Below are positions 1 through 11,999 of a DNA stretch of 64,000 nt, one piece after another. Position 1 is the first letter of the stretch. The number at the start of each line of letters is the position of its first letter. The stretch covers positions 159,472,576-159,536,575 of the forward strand of contig OZ038378.1 in assembly GCA_964036045.1 (NCBI GenBank), given 5' to 3'. The stretch is from Eutreptiella sp. 'Long Island Sound 2002'. Its lineage: Eukaryota > Euglenozoa > Euglenophyceae > Eutreptiales > Eutreptiaceae. The notes under the pieces are model-generated. The model was not told the DNA's origin and did no database searches. It saw nothing but the letters and a program-made list of their open reading frames with translations. The translations under genes and the position numbers were made by a program.

Positions 1-500
1 CTTGGTCCAACTTAGTCCCAATTTCCCCCAGTCTTCCCCACCTATTTCCACTTGGTCCCACTTAGTCCCAATTTTTCCCAGTTTTCCCCACCTCTTTCGA
101 CTTGGTCCCACTTTGTCCAAATTTTTCCTAGTTTGCCCCACCTGTTTCCACTTGGTCCCACATAGTCCCGATTTCCCCCAATTTTCCCCACCGGTTTCCA
201 CTTGGTCCAAGTTAGTCCCAATGTTTGCCAATTTTGACCACCTGTTTCCACTTGGTCCCACTTAGTCCCAATTTTTCCCAGTTTTCCCCACCTGTTTCCA
301 CTTGGTCCCACTTGGTCCCAATTTTCCCCAGTTTTCCCCACCTGTTTCCACTTGGTCCCACTTAGTCCCAATTTTTCCCAGTTTTCTCCACCTGTTTGCA
401 CTTGGTCCCACTTAGTCCCAATTTTTCCCAGGTTTCCCCAGCTGTTTCGCCTTGGTCCCACTTGGTCCCAATTTTTCCCAGTTTTCCCCACGTGTTTTCA

Positions 501-550
501 CTTGGTCCCACTTAGTCCCAATTTTTCCCAGTTTTCCCCACCTGTTTCCA
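501..550. repeat. Exemplar consensus satellite unit
   Basis: This unit matches the majority sequence of the array and serves as the reference. C-runs on the plus strand begin at 507, 517, 527 and 536 (CCC, CCC, CCC, CCCC), separated by 7, 7 and 6 nt. The minus strand therefore reads as four G-runs of at least three with loops of 6, 7 and 7. The TAG in module 2 (CTTAGTCCCA) is the only plus-strand stop, and the TAA overlapping it on the minus strand is the only stop there. Confidence 0.95.
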
Positions 551-3500
551 CTTGGTCCCACTTAGTCCCAATTTTTCCCAGGTTTCCCCACCTGTTTCCA
601 CTTGGTCCCACTTAGTCCCAATTTCTCCCAATTTTCCCCACCCGTTTCCACTTGGTCCCACTTAGTCCCAATTTTCCCCAGTTTTCCCCACCTGTTTCCA
701 GTTGGTCCCACTTAGTCCCAATTTTTCCCATTTTTCCCCACCTGTTTCCACTTCGCCCCACTTAGTCCCAATTTTTCCCAGTTTTCCCCAACTGTTTCCA
801 CTTGGTCCAACTTAGTCCCACTTTTTCCCAGCTTTCCCCACCCGTTTCCACTTGGTCCCACTTAGTCCCAATTTTTCCCAGTTTTCCCCACCTGTTTCCA
901 CTTCGCCCCACTTAGTCCCAATTTTTCCCAGTTTTCCCCACCTGTTTCCACCTGGTCCAACTTAGTCCCAATTTTTCCAAGTTCTCCCCACCCGTTTCCA
1001 CTTGGTCCCACTTAGTCCCAATTTTTCCCAGTTTTCCCCACCTGTTTCCACTTGGTCCCACTTAGTCCCAATTTTTCCCAGTTTTCCCCACCTGTTTCCA
1101 CTTGGTCCCACTTAGTCCCTATTCTTCCCGGGTTTCCCCACCTGTTTCCACTCGGTCCCACTTGGTCTCAATTTTTCCCACTTTTCCCCACCCGTTTCCA
1201 CTTCGCCCCACTTAGTCCCAATTTTTCCCAGTTTTCCCCACCTGTTTCCACTTGGTCCCACTTGGTCCCAATTTTCCCCAGTTTTCCCCACCTGTTTCCA
1301 CTAGGTCCAACTTAGTCCCAATTTTCCCCAGCTTTCCCGACCTGTTTCCACTTGGTCCAACTTAGTCCCAATTTTTCCCAGTTTTACCCACCTGTTTCCA
1401 CTTGGTCCCACTTAGTCCCAATTTTTCCCAGTTTTCCCCACCTGTTTCCACTTGGTCCAACTTAGTCCCAATTTTCCCCAGCTTTCCCCACATGTTTCAA
1501 CTGGTCCCACTCAGTCCCAATTTTTCCCAGTTTTCCCACCTGTTTCCACCTGGTCCCACTTGGTCCCACTTGTCGCAATTTTCCCTAGTTTTCCCCCCCT
1601 GTTTCCACTTGGTCCCACTCAGTCCCAATTTTTCCCACTTGTCCCCACCTGTTTCCACCTGGTCCCACTTGGTCCCAATTTTTCCCAGTTTTCGCCACCT
1701 GTTTCCACTTGGTCCCACTTAGTCCCAATTTTTCCCAGTTTTCCCCACCTGTTTCCACTTGGTCCCACTCAGTCCCAATTTATCCCAGTTTTCCCCACCT
1801 GTTTCCACTTGGTCCCCCTTAGTCCCGATTTTTTTTCAGTTTTCCCACCTGTTTCCACCTGGTCCCACTTGGTCCCAATTTTCCCCAGTTTTCCCCACCT
1901 GTTTCCACTTGGTCCCACTTGTCCCAATTTTTCCTAGTTTCCCCCCCCTGCTTGCACTTGGTCCAACTTAGTCCCAATTTCCCCCAGTTTTCCCCACCTC
2001 TTTCGACTTGGTCCCACTTTGTCCAAATTTTTCCTAGTTTGCCCCACCTGTTTCCACTTGGTCCCACATAGTCCCGATTTCCCCCAATTTTCCCCACCAG
2101 TTTCCACTTGGTCCAAGTTAGTCCCAATTTGTGCCAGTTTTGACCACCTGTTTCCACTTGGTCCCACTTAGTCCCAATTTTTCCCAGTTTTCCCCACCTG
2201 TTTCCACTTGGTCCCACTTGGTCCCAATTTTCCCCAGTTTTCCCCACCTGTTTCCACTTGGTCCCACTTAGTCCCAATTTTTCCCAGTTTTCTCCACCTG
2301 TTTGCACTTGGTCCCACTTAGTCCCAATTTTTCCCAGGTTTCCCCACCTGTTTCGCCTTGGTCCCACTTGGTCCCAATTTTTCCCAGTTTTCCCCACGTG
2401 TTTCCACTTGGTCCCACTTAGTCCCAATTTCCCCCAGTTTTCCCCACCTGTTTCCACTTGGTCCCACTTAGTCCCAATTTTTCCCAGGTTTCCCCACCTG
2501 TTTCCACTTGGTCCCACTTAGTCCCAATTTCTCCCAATTTTCCCCACCCGTTTCCACTTGGTCCCACTTAGTCCCAATTTTCCCCAGTTTTCCCCACCTG
2601 TTTCCACTTGGTCCCACTTAGTCCCAATTTTTCCCATTTTTCCCCACCTGTTTCCACTTGGTCCCACTTGGTCCCAATTTTCCCCAATTTTCCCCACCTG
2701 TTTCCACTTCGCCCCACTTAGTCCCAATTTTTCCCAGTTTTCCCCACCTGTTTCCACTTGGTCCCACTTAGTCCCAATTTTTCCCAGTTTTCCCCACCTG
2801 TTTCCACTTCGCCCCACTTAGTCCCAATTTTTCCCAGTTTTCCCCACCTGTTTCCACCTGGTCGAACTTAGTCCCAATTTTTCCAAGTTCTCCCCACCTG
2901 TTTCCACCTGGTCCAACTTAGTCCCAATTTTTCCCAGTTTTCCCCACCTGTTTCCACTTGGTCCCACTTAGTCCCAATTTTTCCCAGTTTTCCCCACCTG
3001 TTTCCACTTGGTCCCACTTAGTCCCAATTTTTCCCGGGTTTCCCCACCTGTTTCCACTCGGTCCCACTTGGTCCCAATTTTTCCCACTTTTCCCCACCCG
3101 TTTCCACTTCGCCCCACTTAGTCCCAAATTTTCCCAGTTTTCCCCACCTGTTTCCACTTGGTCCCACTTGGTCCCAATTTTCCCCAGTTTTCCCCACCTG
3201 TTTCCACTTGGTCCAACTTAGTCCCAATTTTCCCCAGCTTTCCCCACCTGTTTCCACTTGGTCCAACTTAGTCCCAATTTTTCCCAGTTTTCCCCACCTG
3301 TTTCCACTTGGTCCAACTTAGTCCCAATTTTTCCCAGTTTTCCCCACATGTTTCAACTGGTCCCACTCAGTCCCAATTTTTCCCAGTTTTCCCACCTGTT
3401 TCCACCTGGTCCCACTTGGTCCCACTTGTCGCAATTTTTCCTAGTTTCCCCCCCCTGTTTCCACTTGGTCCCACTCAGTCCCAATTTTTCCCAGTTTTCT

Positions 3501-4699
3501 CCACCTGTTTCCACTTGGTCCCACTTAGTCCCAATTTTTCCCAGTTTTCCCACCTGTTTCCACCCGGTCCCACTTGGTCCCAATTTTTCCCACTTTTCCC
3601 CACCTGTTTCCACTTGGTCCCACTCAGTCCCAATTTTTCCCAGTTTTCCCCACCTGTTTCCACTTGGTCCCACTTGGTCCCAATTTTCCCCAGCTTTCCC
3701 CACCTGTTTCCACTTGGTCTAACTTAGTCCCAATTTTTCCCAGTTTTCCCCACCTGTTTTCACTTGGTCCAACTTAGTCCCAATTTTTCCCAGTTTTCCC
3801 CACCAGTTTCCACTTGGTCCAACTTAGTCCCAATTTTTCCCAGTTTTCCCCACCCGTTTCCACTTGGTCCCACTTAGTCCCAATTTTTCCCAGTTTTCCC
3901 CATCTGTTTCCACTTGGTCCCACTTAGTCCCAATTTTTCCCAGTTTTCCCCACCTGTTTCCACTTGGTCCCACTTAGTCACAATTTTTCCCGGGTTTCCC
4001 CACCTGTTTCCACTCGGTCCCACTTGGTCCCAATTTTCCCCAGCTTTCCCCACCTGTTTCCACTTGGTCCAACTTAGTCCCAATTTTCCCCAGCTTTCCC
4101 CACCTGTTTCCACTTGGTCCAACTTAGTCCCAATTTTTCCCAGTTTTTCCCACCTGTTTCCACTTGGTCCAACTTAGTCCCAATTTTTCCCAGTTTTCCC
4201 CACCTGTTTCAACTGGTCCCACTCAGTCCCAATTTTTCCCAGTTTTCCCACCTGTTTCCACCTGGTCCCACTTGGTCCCAATTTTCCCCAGTTTTCCCCA
4301 CCTGTTTCCACTTGGTCCCACTTGTCCCAATTTTTCCTAGTTTCCCCCCCCTGTTTCCACTTGGTCCCACTTAGTCCGAATTTTTCCCAGTTTTCCCACC
4401 TGTTTCCACCTGGTCCCACTTGGTCCCAATTTTTCCCACTTTTCCCCACCTGTTTCCACTTGGTCCCACTTAGTCCCAATTTTTCCCAGTTTTCCCCACC
4501 TGTTTCCACTTGGTCCCAGTCAGTCCCAATTTTTCCCAGTTTTCTCCACCTGTTTCCACTTGGTCCCACTTAGTCCCAATTTTTCCCAGTTTTCCCCACC
4601 TGTTTCCAGTTGGTCCCACTTAGTCCCAATTTTCCCCAGTTTTCCCACCTGTTTCCACCTGGTCCCACTTGGTCCCAATTTTTCCCAGTTTTCCCCACC

Positions 4700-7150
4700 T
4701 GTTTCCACTTGGTCCCACTTGTCCCAATTTTTCCTAGTTTTCCCCCCCTGTTTCCACTTGGTCCAACTTAGTCCCAATTTTTCCCAGTTTTCCCCACCTC
4801 TTTCGACTTGGTCCCACTTTGTCCCAATTTTTCCTAGTTTGACCCACCTGTTTCCACTTGGTCCCACATAGTCCCGATTTCCCCCAATTTTCCCCACCTG
4901 TTTCCACTTGGTCCAAGTTAGTCCCAATTTTTGCCAGTTTTGACCACCTGTTTCCACTTGGTCCCACTTAGTCCCAATTTTTCCCAGTTTTCCCCACCTG
5001 TTTCCACTTGGTCCCACTTAGTCCCAATTTTTTCCAGTTTTCCCCACCTGTTTCCACTTGGTCCCACTTAGTCCCCGTTTTTCCCAGTTTTCCCCACCTG
5101 TTTACACTTGGTCCCACTTAGTCCCAATTTTCCCGAGTTTTTCCCACCTGTTTCCACTTGGTCCCACTTAGTCCCAATTTTTCCCAGTTTTCCCCACCTT
5201 TTTGCCCTTGGTCCCACTTAGTCCCAATTTTTCCCAGGTTTCCCCACCTGCTTCCACTTGGTCCCAATTTTTCCCAGTTTTCCCCACCCGTTTCCACTTG
5301 GTCCCACTTAGTCCCAATTTCTCCCAATTTTCCCCACCCGTTTCCACTTGGTCCCACTTAGTCCAAATTTTTCCCAGTTTTCCCCACCTGTTTCCACTTG
5401 GTCCCATTTAGTCCCAATTTTTCCCATTTTCCCCCACCTGTTTCCACTTGGTCCCACTTGGTCCCAATTTTTCCCAGCTTTCCCCACCTGTTTCCACTTC
5501 GCCCCAGTTAGTCCCAATTTTTCCCAGTTTTCCCCACCTGTTTCCACTTGGTCCCACTTGGTCCCAATTTTCCCCAGCTTTCCCCACCTGTTTCCACTTG
5601 GTCCAACTTAGTCCCAATTTTCCCCAGCTTTCCCCACCTGTTTCCACTTGGTCCAACTGGGTCCCAATTTTTCCAAGTTTTCCCCACTCGTTTCCACTTG
5701 GTCCCACTTAGTCCCAATTTTTCGCAGTTTTCCCCACCTGTTTCCACTTGGTCCCACTTAGTCCCAATTTTTCCCAGTTTTCCCCACCTGTTTCCACTTG
5801 GTCCCACTTAGTCCCAATTTTTCCCAGTTTTCCCCACCTGTTTCCACTCGGTCCCACTTGGTCCCAATTTTTCCCGCTTTTCCCCACCCGTTTCCACTTC
5901 GCCCCACTTAGTCTCAATTTTTCCCAGTTTTCCCCACCTGTTTCCACTTGGTCCCACGTGGTCCCAATTTTCCCCAGCTTTCCCCACCTGTTTCCACTTG
6001 GTCCAACTTAGTCCCAATTTTCCCCATTTTTCCCCACTTGTTTCCACTTGGTCCAACTGGGTCCCAATTTTTGCCAGTTTTCCCCACCTGTTTCCACTTG
6101 GTCCAACTTAGTCCCAATTCTTCCAAGTTTTCTTCACCTGGTTCCACTTGGTCCCACTTGGTCCCAATTTTTCCCACTTTTCCCCACCTGTTTCCACTTC
6201 GCCCCACTTAGTCCCAATTTTTCCCAATTTTCCCCACCTGTTTCCACTTGGTCCCACTTGGTCCCAATTTTCCCCAGCTTTCCCCACCTGTTTCCACTTG
6301 GTCCAACTTAGTCCCAATTTTTCCCAGTTTTCCCCACCTGTTTCCACTTGGTCCAACTTAGTCCCAATTTTTCCCAGTTTTCCCCACCTGTTTCCACTTG
6401 GTCCCACTCAGTCCCAATTTATCCCAGTTTTCCCCACTTGTTTCCACTTGGTCCCACTTGTCCCAATTTTTCCTAGTTTTCCCACCTGTTTCCACTTGGT
6501 CCGAATCAGTCCCAATTTTCCCAGTTTTCCCCACCTGTTTCCACTTCTTCCCACTTAGTCCCAATTTTCCCCAGTTTTCCCACCTGTTTCCACCTGGTCC
6601 CACTTGTTCCCAATTTTTCCCACTTTTCCCCACCTGTTTCCACTTGGTCCCACTTAATCCCAATTTTTCCCAGTTTTCCCCCCTGTTTCCACTTGGTCCC
6701 ACTCAGTCCCAATTTTTCCCAGTTTTCCCCACCTGTTTCCACTTGGTCCCACTTACTTCCAATTTTCCCCAGTTTTCCCACCTGTTTCCACCTGGTCCCA
6801 CTTGGTCCCAATTTTTCCCACTTTTTCCCACCTGTTTCCACTTGGTCCCACTTAGTCCCAATTTTTCCCAGTTTTCCCCACCTGTTTCCACTTGGTCCCA
6901 CTTAGTCCCAATTTTTCCCAGTTTTCCAACCTCTTTCCACCTGGTCTCACTTGGTCCCAATTTTTCCCAGTTTTCCCCACCTGTTTCCACTTGGTCCCAC
7001 TTGGTCCCAATTTTCCCCATCTTTCCCCACCTGTTTCCACTTGGTCCAACTTAGTCCCAATTTTTCCCAGTTTTCCCCACCTGTTTCCACTTGGTCCAAC
7101 TTAGTCCCAATTTTTCCCAGTTTTCCCCACCTGTTTCCACTTGGTCCCAC
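4700..7150. repeat. Higher-order satellite block, copy 1 of 3
   Basis: This ordered series of variant units recurs at about 8330-10530 and 12000-13920. Diagnostic units include the TTTTTGCCCTTGG variant near 5197, repeated near 8827 and 12063, followed by a fixed order of CTTCGCCCCA and GGTCCAAC units. The offset from copy 1 to copy 2 is 3629 at first. It drops to 3579 and then about 3383 as whole units are lost. Copy 2 to copy 3 is about 3335-3385. Boundaries are approximate because the flanks are the same satellite. Confidence 0.75.
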
Positions 7151-8329
7151 TCAGTCTCAATTTTTCCCAGCTTTCCCCACCTGTTTCCACTTGGTCCCAC
7201 TTAGTCCCAATTTTTCCCAGTTTTCCCCACCTGTTTCCACTTGGTCCCACTTAGTCCCAATTTTTCCCGGCTTGCCCCACCTGTTTCCACTTGGTCCCAC
7301 TCAGTCCCAATTTTTCCCAGTTTTCCCCACCTGTTTCCACTTGGTCCCACTTAGTCCCAATTGTTCCCAGTTTTCCCCACCTGTTTCCACTTGGTCCCAC
7401 TGAGTCCCAATTTTTCCCAGTTTTCCCCACGTGTTTCCACTTGGTCCCACTTAGTCCCAATTTTTCCCACTTTTCCCCACCTGTTTCCACTTGGTCCCAC
7501 TTAGTCCCAATTTTTCCCAGCTTTCCCCACCTGTTTCCACTTCGCCCCACTTAGTCCCAATTTTTCCCGGGTTTCCCCACCTGTTTCCACTCGGTCCCAC
7601 TTGGTCCCAATTTTCCCCAGCTTTCCCCACCTGTTTCCACTTGGTCCAACTTAGTCCCAATTTTCCCCAGCTTTCCCCACCTGTTTCCACTTGGTCCAAC
7701 TTAGTCCCAATTTTTCCCAGTTTTTCCCACCTGTTTCCACTTGGTCCAACTTAGTCCCAATTTTTCCCAGTTTTCCCCACATGTTTCAACTGGTCCCACT
7801 CAGTCCCAATTTTTCCCAGTTTTCCCACCTGTTTCCACCTGGTCCCACTTGGTCCCAATTTTCCCCAGTTTTCCCCACCTGTTTCCACTTGGTACCACTT
7901 GTCCCAATTTCTCCTAGTTTTCCCCCCCTGTTTCCACTTGGTCCCACTTAGTCCCAATTTTTCCCAGTTTTCCCACCTGTTTCCACCTGGTCCCACTTGG
8001 TCCCAATTTTTCCCACTTTTCCCCACCTGTTTCCACTTGGTCCCACTTAGTCCCAATTTTTCCCAGTTTTCCCCACCTGTTTCCACTTGGTCCCACTCAG
8101 TCCCAATTTTTCCCAGTTTTCCCCACCTGTTTCCCCTTGGTCCCACTTAGTCCCAATTTTTCCCAGTTTTCCCCACCTGTTTCCAGTTGGTCCCACTTAG
8201 TCCCAATTTCCCCCAGTTTTCCCACCTGTTTCCACCTGGTCCCACTTGGTCCCAATTTTTCCCAGTTTTCCCCACCTGTTTCCACTTGGTCCCACTCGTC
8301 CCAATTTTTCCTAGTTTTCCCCCCCTGTT

Positions 8330-10530
8330 TCCACTTGGTCCAACTTAGTCCCAATTTTCCCCATCTTTCCCCACCTATTTCCACTTGGTCCCACTTAGTC
8401 CCAATTTTTCCCAGTTTTCCCCACCTCTTTCGACTTGGTCCCACTTTGTCCCAATTTTTCCTAGTTTGACCCACCTGTTTCCACTTGGTCCCACATAGTC
8501 CCAATTTCCCCCAATTTTCCCCACCTGTTTCCACTTGGTCCAAGTTAGTCCCAATTTTTGCCAGTTTTGACCACCTGTTTCCACTTTGGTCCCACTTAGT
8601 CCCAATTTTTCCCAGTTTTCCCCACCTGTTTCCACTTGGTGCCACTTAGTCCCAATTTTTTCCAGTTTTCCCCACCTGTTTCCACTTGGTCCCACTTAGT
8701 CCCCGTTTTTTCCCAGTTTTCCCCACCTGTTTACACTTGGTCCCACTTAGTCCCAATTTTCCCCAGTTTTTCCCACCTGTTTCCACTTGGTCCCACTTAG
8801 TCCCAATTTTTCCCAGTTTTCCCCACCTTTTTGCCCTTGGTCCCACTTAGTCCCAATTTTTCCCAGGTTTCCCCACCTGCTTCCACTTGGTCCCAATTTT
8901 TCCCAGTTTTCCCCACCCGTTTCCACTTGGTCCCACTTAGTCCCAATTTCTCCCAATTTTCCCCACCCGTTTCCACTTGGTCCCACTTAGTCCCAATTTT
9001 TCCCAGTTTTCCCCACCTGTTTCCACTTGGTCCCATTTAGTCCCAATTTTTCCCATTTTCCCCCACCTGTTTCCACTTGGTCCCACATGGTCCCAATTTC
9101 TCCCACTTTTCCCCACCTGTTTCCACTTCGCCCCAGCTAGTCCCAATTTTTCCCAGTTTTCCCCACCTGTTTCCACTTGGTCCCACTTGGTCCCAATTTT
9201 CCCCAGCTTTCCCCACCTGTTTCCACTTGGTCCAACTTAGTCCCAATTTTCCCCAGCTTTCCCCACCTGTTTCCACTTGGTCCAACTGGGTCCCAATTTT
9301 TCCAAGTTTTCCCCACTCGTTTCCACTTGGTCCCACTTAGTCCCAATTTTTCGCAGTTTTCCCCACCTGTTTCCACTTGGTCCCACTTAGTCCCAATTTT
9401 TGCCAGTTTTCCCCACCTGTTTCCACTTGGTCCCACTTAGTCCCAATTTTTCCCAGTTTTCCCCACGTGTTTCCACTCGGTCCCACTTGGTCCCAATTTT
9501 TCCCGCTTTTCCCCACCCGTTTCCACTTCGCCCCACTTAGTCTCAATTTTTACCAGCTTTCCCCACCTGTTTCCACTTGGTCGGACTTAGTCCCAATTTT
9601 TCCCAGTTTTCCCCACTTGTTTCCACTTGGTCCCACTTAGTCCCAATTTTTGCCAGTTTTCCCCACCTATTTCCACTTGGTCCAACTTAGTCCCAATTTT
9701 TCCAAGTTTTCCCCACCTGTTTCCACTTGGTCCCACTTGGTCCCAATTTTTCCCACTTTTCCCCACCTGTTTCCACTTCGCCCCACTTAGTCCCAATTTT
9801 TCCCAATTTTCCCCACCTGTTTCCACTTGGTCCCACTTGGTCCCAATTTTCCCCAGCTTTCCCCACCTGTTTCCACTTGGTCCAACTTAGTCCCAATTTT
9901 TCCCAGTTTTCCCCACCTGTTTCCACTTGGTCCAACTTAGTCCCAATTTTTCCCAGTTTTCCCCACCTGTTTCCACTTGGTCCCACTCAGTCCCAATTTT
10001 TCCCAGTTTTCCCCACTTGTTTCCACTTGGTCCCACTTGTCCCAATTTTTCCTAGTTTTCCCCCCCTGTTTCCACTTGGTCCGAATCAGTCCCAATTTTT
10101 CCCAGTTTTCCCCACCTGTTTCCACTTGGTCCCACTTAGTCCCAATTTTCCCCAGTTTTCCCACCTGTTTCCACCTGGTCCCACTTGGTCCCAATTTTTC
10201 CCACTTTTCCCCACCTGTTTCCACTTGGTCCCACTTAGTCCCAATTTTTCCCAGTTTTCCCCACCTGTTTCCACTTGGTCCCACTTAGTCCCAATTTTTC
10301 CCAGTTTTCCAACCTCTTTCCACCTGGTCTCACTTGGTCCCAATTTTTCCCAGTTTTCCCCACCTGTTTCCACTTGGTCCCACTTGGTCCCAATTTTCCC
10401 CATCTTTCCCCACCTGTTTCCACTTGGTCCAACTTAGTCCCAATTTTTCCCAGTTTTCCCCACCTCTTTCCACTTGGTCCAACTTAGTCCCAATTTTTCC
10501 CAGTTTTCCCCACCTGTTTCCACTTGGTCC
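8330..10530. repeat. Higher-order satellite block, copy 2 of 3
   Basis: This is the second copy of the variant-unit series that starts near 4700. It differs from the first by single-base changes and by loss of a few whole units, for example a 50-bp loss between about 9640 and 9730. The changes in offset by near-multiples of 50 fit unequal exchange or slippage of whole repeat units. Confidence 0.75.
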
Positions 10531-11785
10531 CACTCAGTCCCAATTTTTCCCAGCTTTCCCCACCTGTTTCCACTTGGTCCCACTTAGTCCCAATTTTTCC
10601 CAGTTTTCCCCACCTGTTTCCACTTGGTCCCACTTAGTCCCAATTTTTCCCGGCTTGCCCCACCTGTTTCCACTTGGTCCCACTTGGTCCCAATTTTTCC
10701 CAGTTTTCCCCACCTGTTTCCAATTGGTCCCACTTGGTCCCAATTTTCCCCATCTTTCCCCACCTGTTTCCACTTGGTCCAACTTAGTCCCAATTTTTCC
10801 CAGTTTTCCCCACCTGTTTCCACTTGGTCCAACTTAGCCCCAATTTTTCCCAGTTTTCCCCACCTGTTTCCACTTGGTCCCACTCAGTCCCAATTTTTCC
10901 CAGCTTTCCCCACCTGTTTCCACTTGGTCCCACTTAGTCCCAATTTTTCCCAGTTTTCCCCCCCTGTTTCCACTTGGTCCCACTCAGTCCTAATTCTTCC
11001 CAGTTTTCCCCACCTGTTTCCACTTGGTCCCACTTAGTCCCAATTTTCCCCAGTTTTCCCACCTGTTTCCACCTGGTCCCACTTGGTCCCAATTTTTCCC
11101 ACTTTTCCCCACCTGTTTCCACTTGGTCCCACTTAGTCCCAATTTTTCCCAGTTTTCCCCACCTGTTTCCACTTGGTCCCACTTAGTCCCAATTTTTCCC
11201 AGTTTTCCAACCTCTTTCCACCTGGTCTCACTTGGTCCCAATTTTTCCCAGTTTTCCCCAGCTGTTTCCACTTGGTCCCACTTGGTCCCAGTTTTCCCCA
11301 TCTTTCCCCACCTGTTTCCACTTGGTCCAACTTAGTCCCAATTTTTCCCAGTTTTCCCCACCTGTTTCCACTTGGTCCAACTTAGTCCCAATTTTTCCCA
11401 GTTTTCCCCACCTGTTTCCACTTGGTCCCACTCAGTCCCAATTTTTCCCAGCTTTCCCCACCTGTTTCCACTTGGTCCCACTTAGTCCCAATTTTTCCCA
11501 GTTTTCCCCACCTGTTTCCACTTGGTCCCACTTAGTCCCAATTTTTCCCGGCTTGCCCCACCTGTTTCCACTTGGTCCCACTTGGTCCCAATTTTTCCCA
11601 GTTTTCCCCACCTGTTTCCACTTGGTCCCACTTGGTCCCAATTTTCCCCATCTTTCCCCACCTGTTTCCACTTGGTCCAACTTAGTCCCAATTTTTCCCA
11701 GTTTTCCCCACCTGTTTCCACTTGGTCCAACTTAGCCCCAATTTTTCCCAGTTTTCCCCACCTGTTTCCACTTGGTCCCACTCAG
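10235..11785. repeat. Tandem higher-order duplication, 898-bp period
   Basis: The block from about 10235 repeats at an offset of 898 bp. That is eighteen units less two bases, which reflects two 49-bp variant units inside. Diagnostic shared variants are the CCAACCTCTTTCC unit (10311 and 11209), the GGCTTGCCCC unit (10652 and 11550) and the CTTAGCCCC unit (10833 and 11731). Confidence 0.75.
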
Positions 11786-11999
11786 TCCCAATTTTTCCCA
11801 GCTTTCCCCACCTGTTTCCACTTGGTCCCACTTAGTCCCAATTTTTCCAAGTTTTCCCCACTTGTTTCCACTTGGTCCCACTTGGTCCCAATTTTTCCCA
11901 CCTTTCCCCACCTGTTTCCACTTCGCCCCACTTAGTCCCAATTTTCCCCAATTTTCCCCACCTGTTTCCACTTGGTCCCACTTGGTCCCAATTTTCCCC

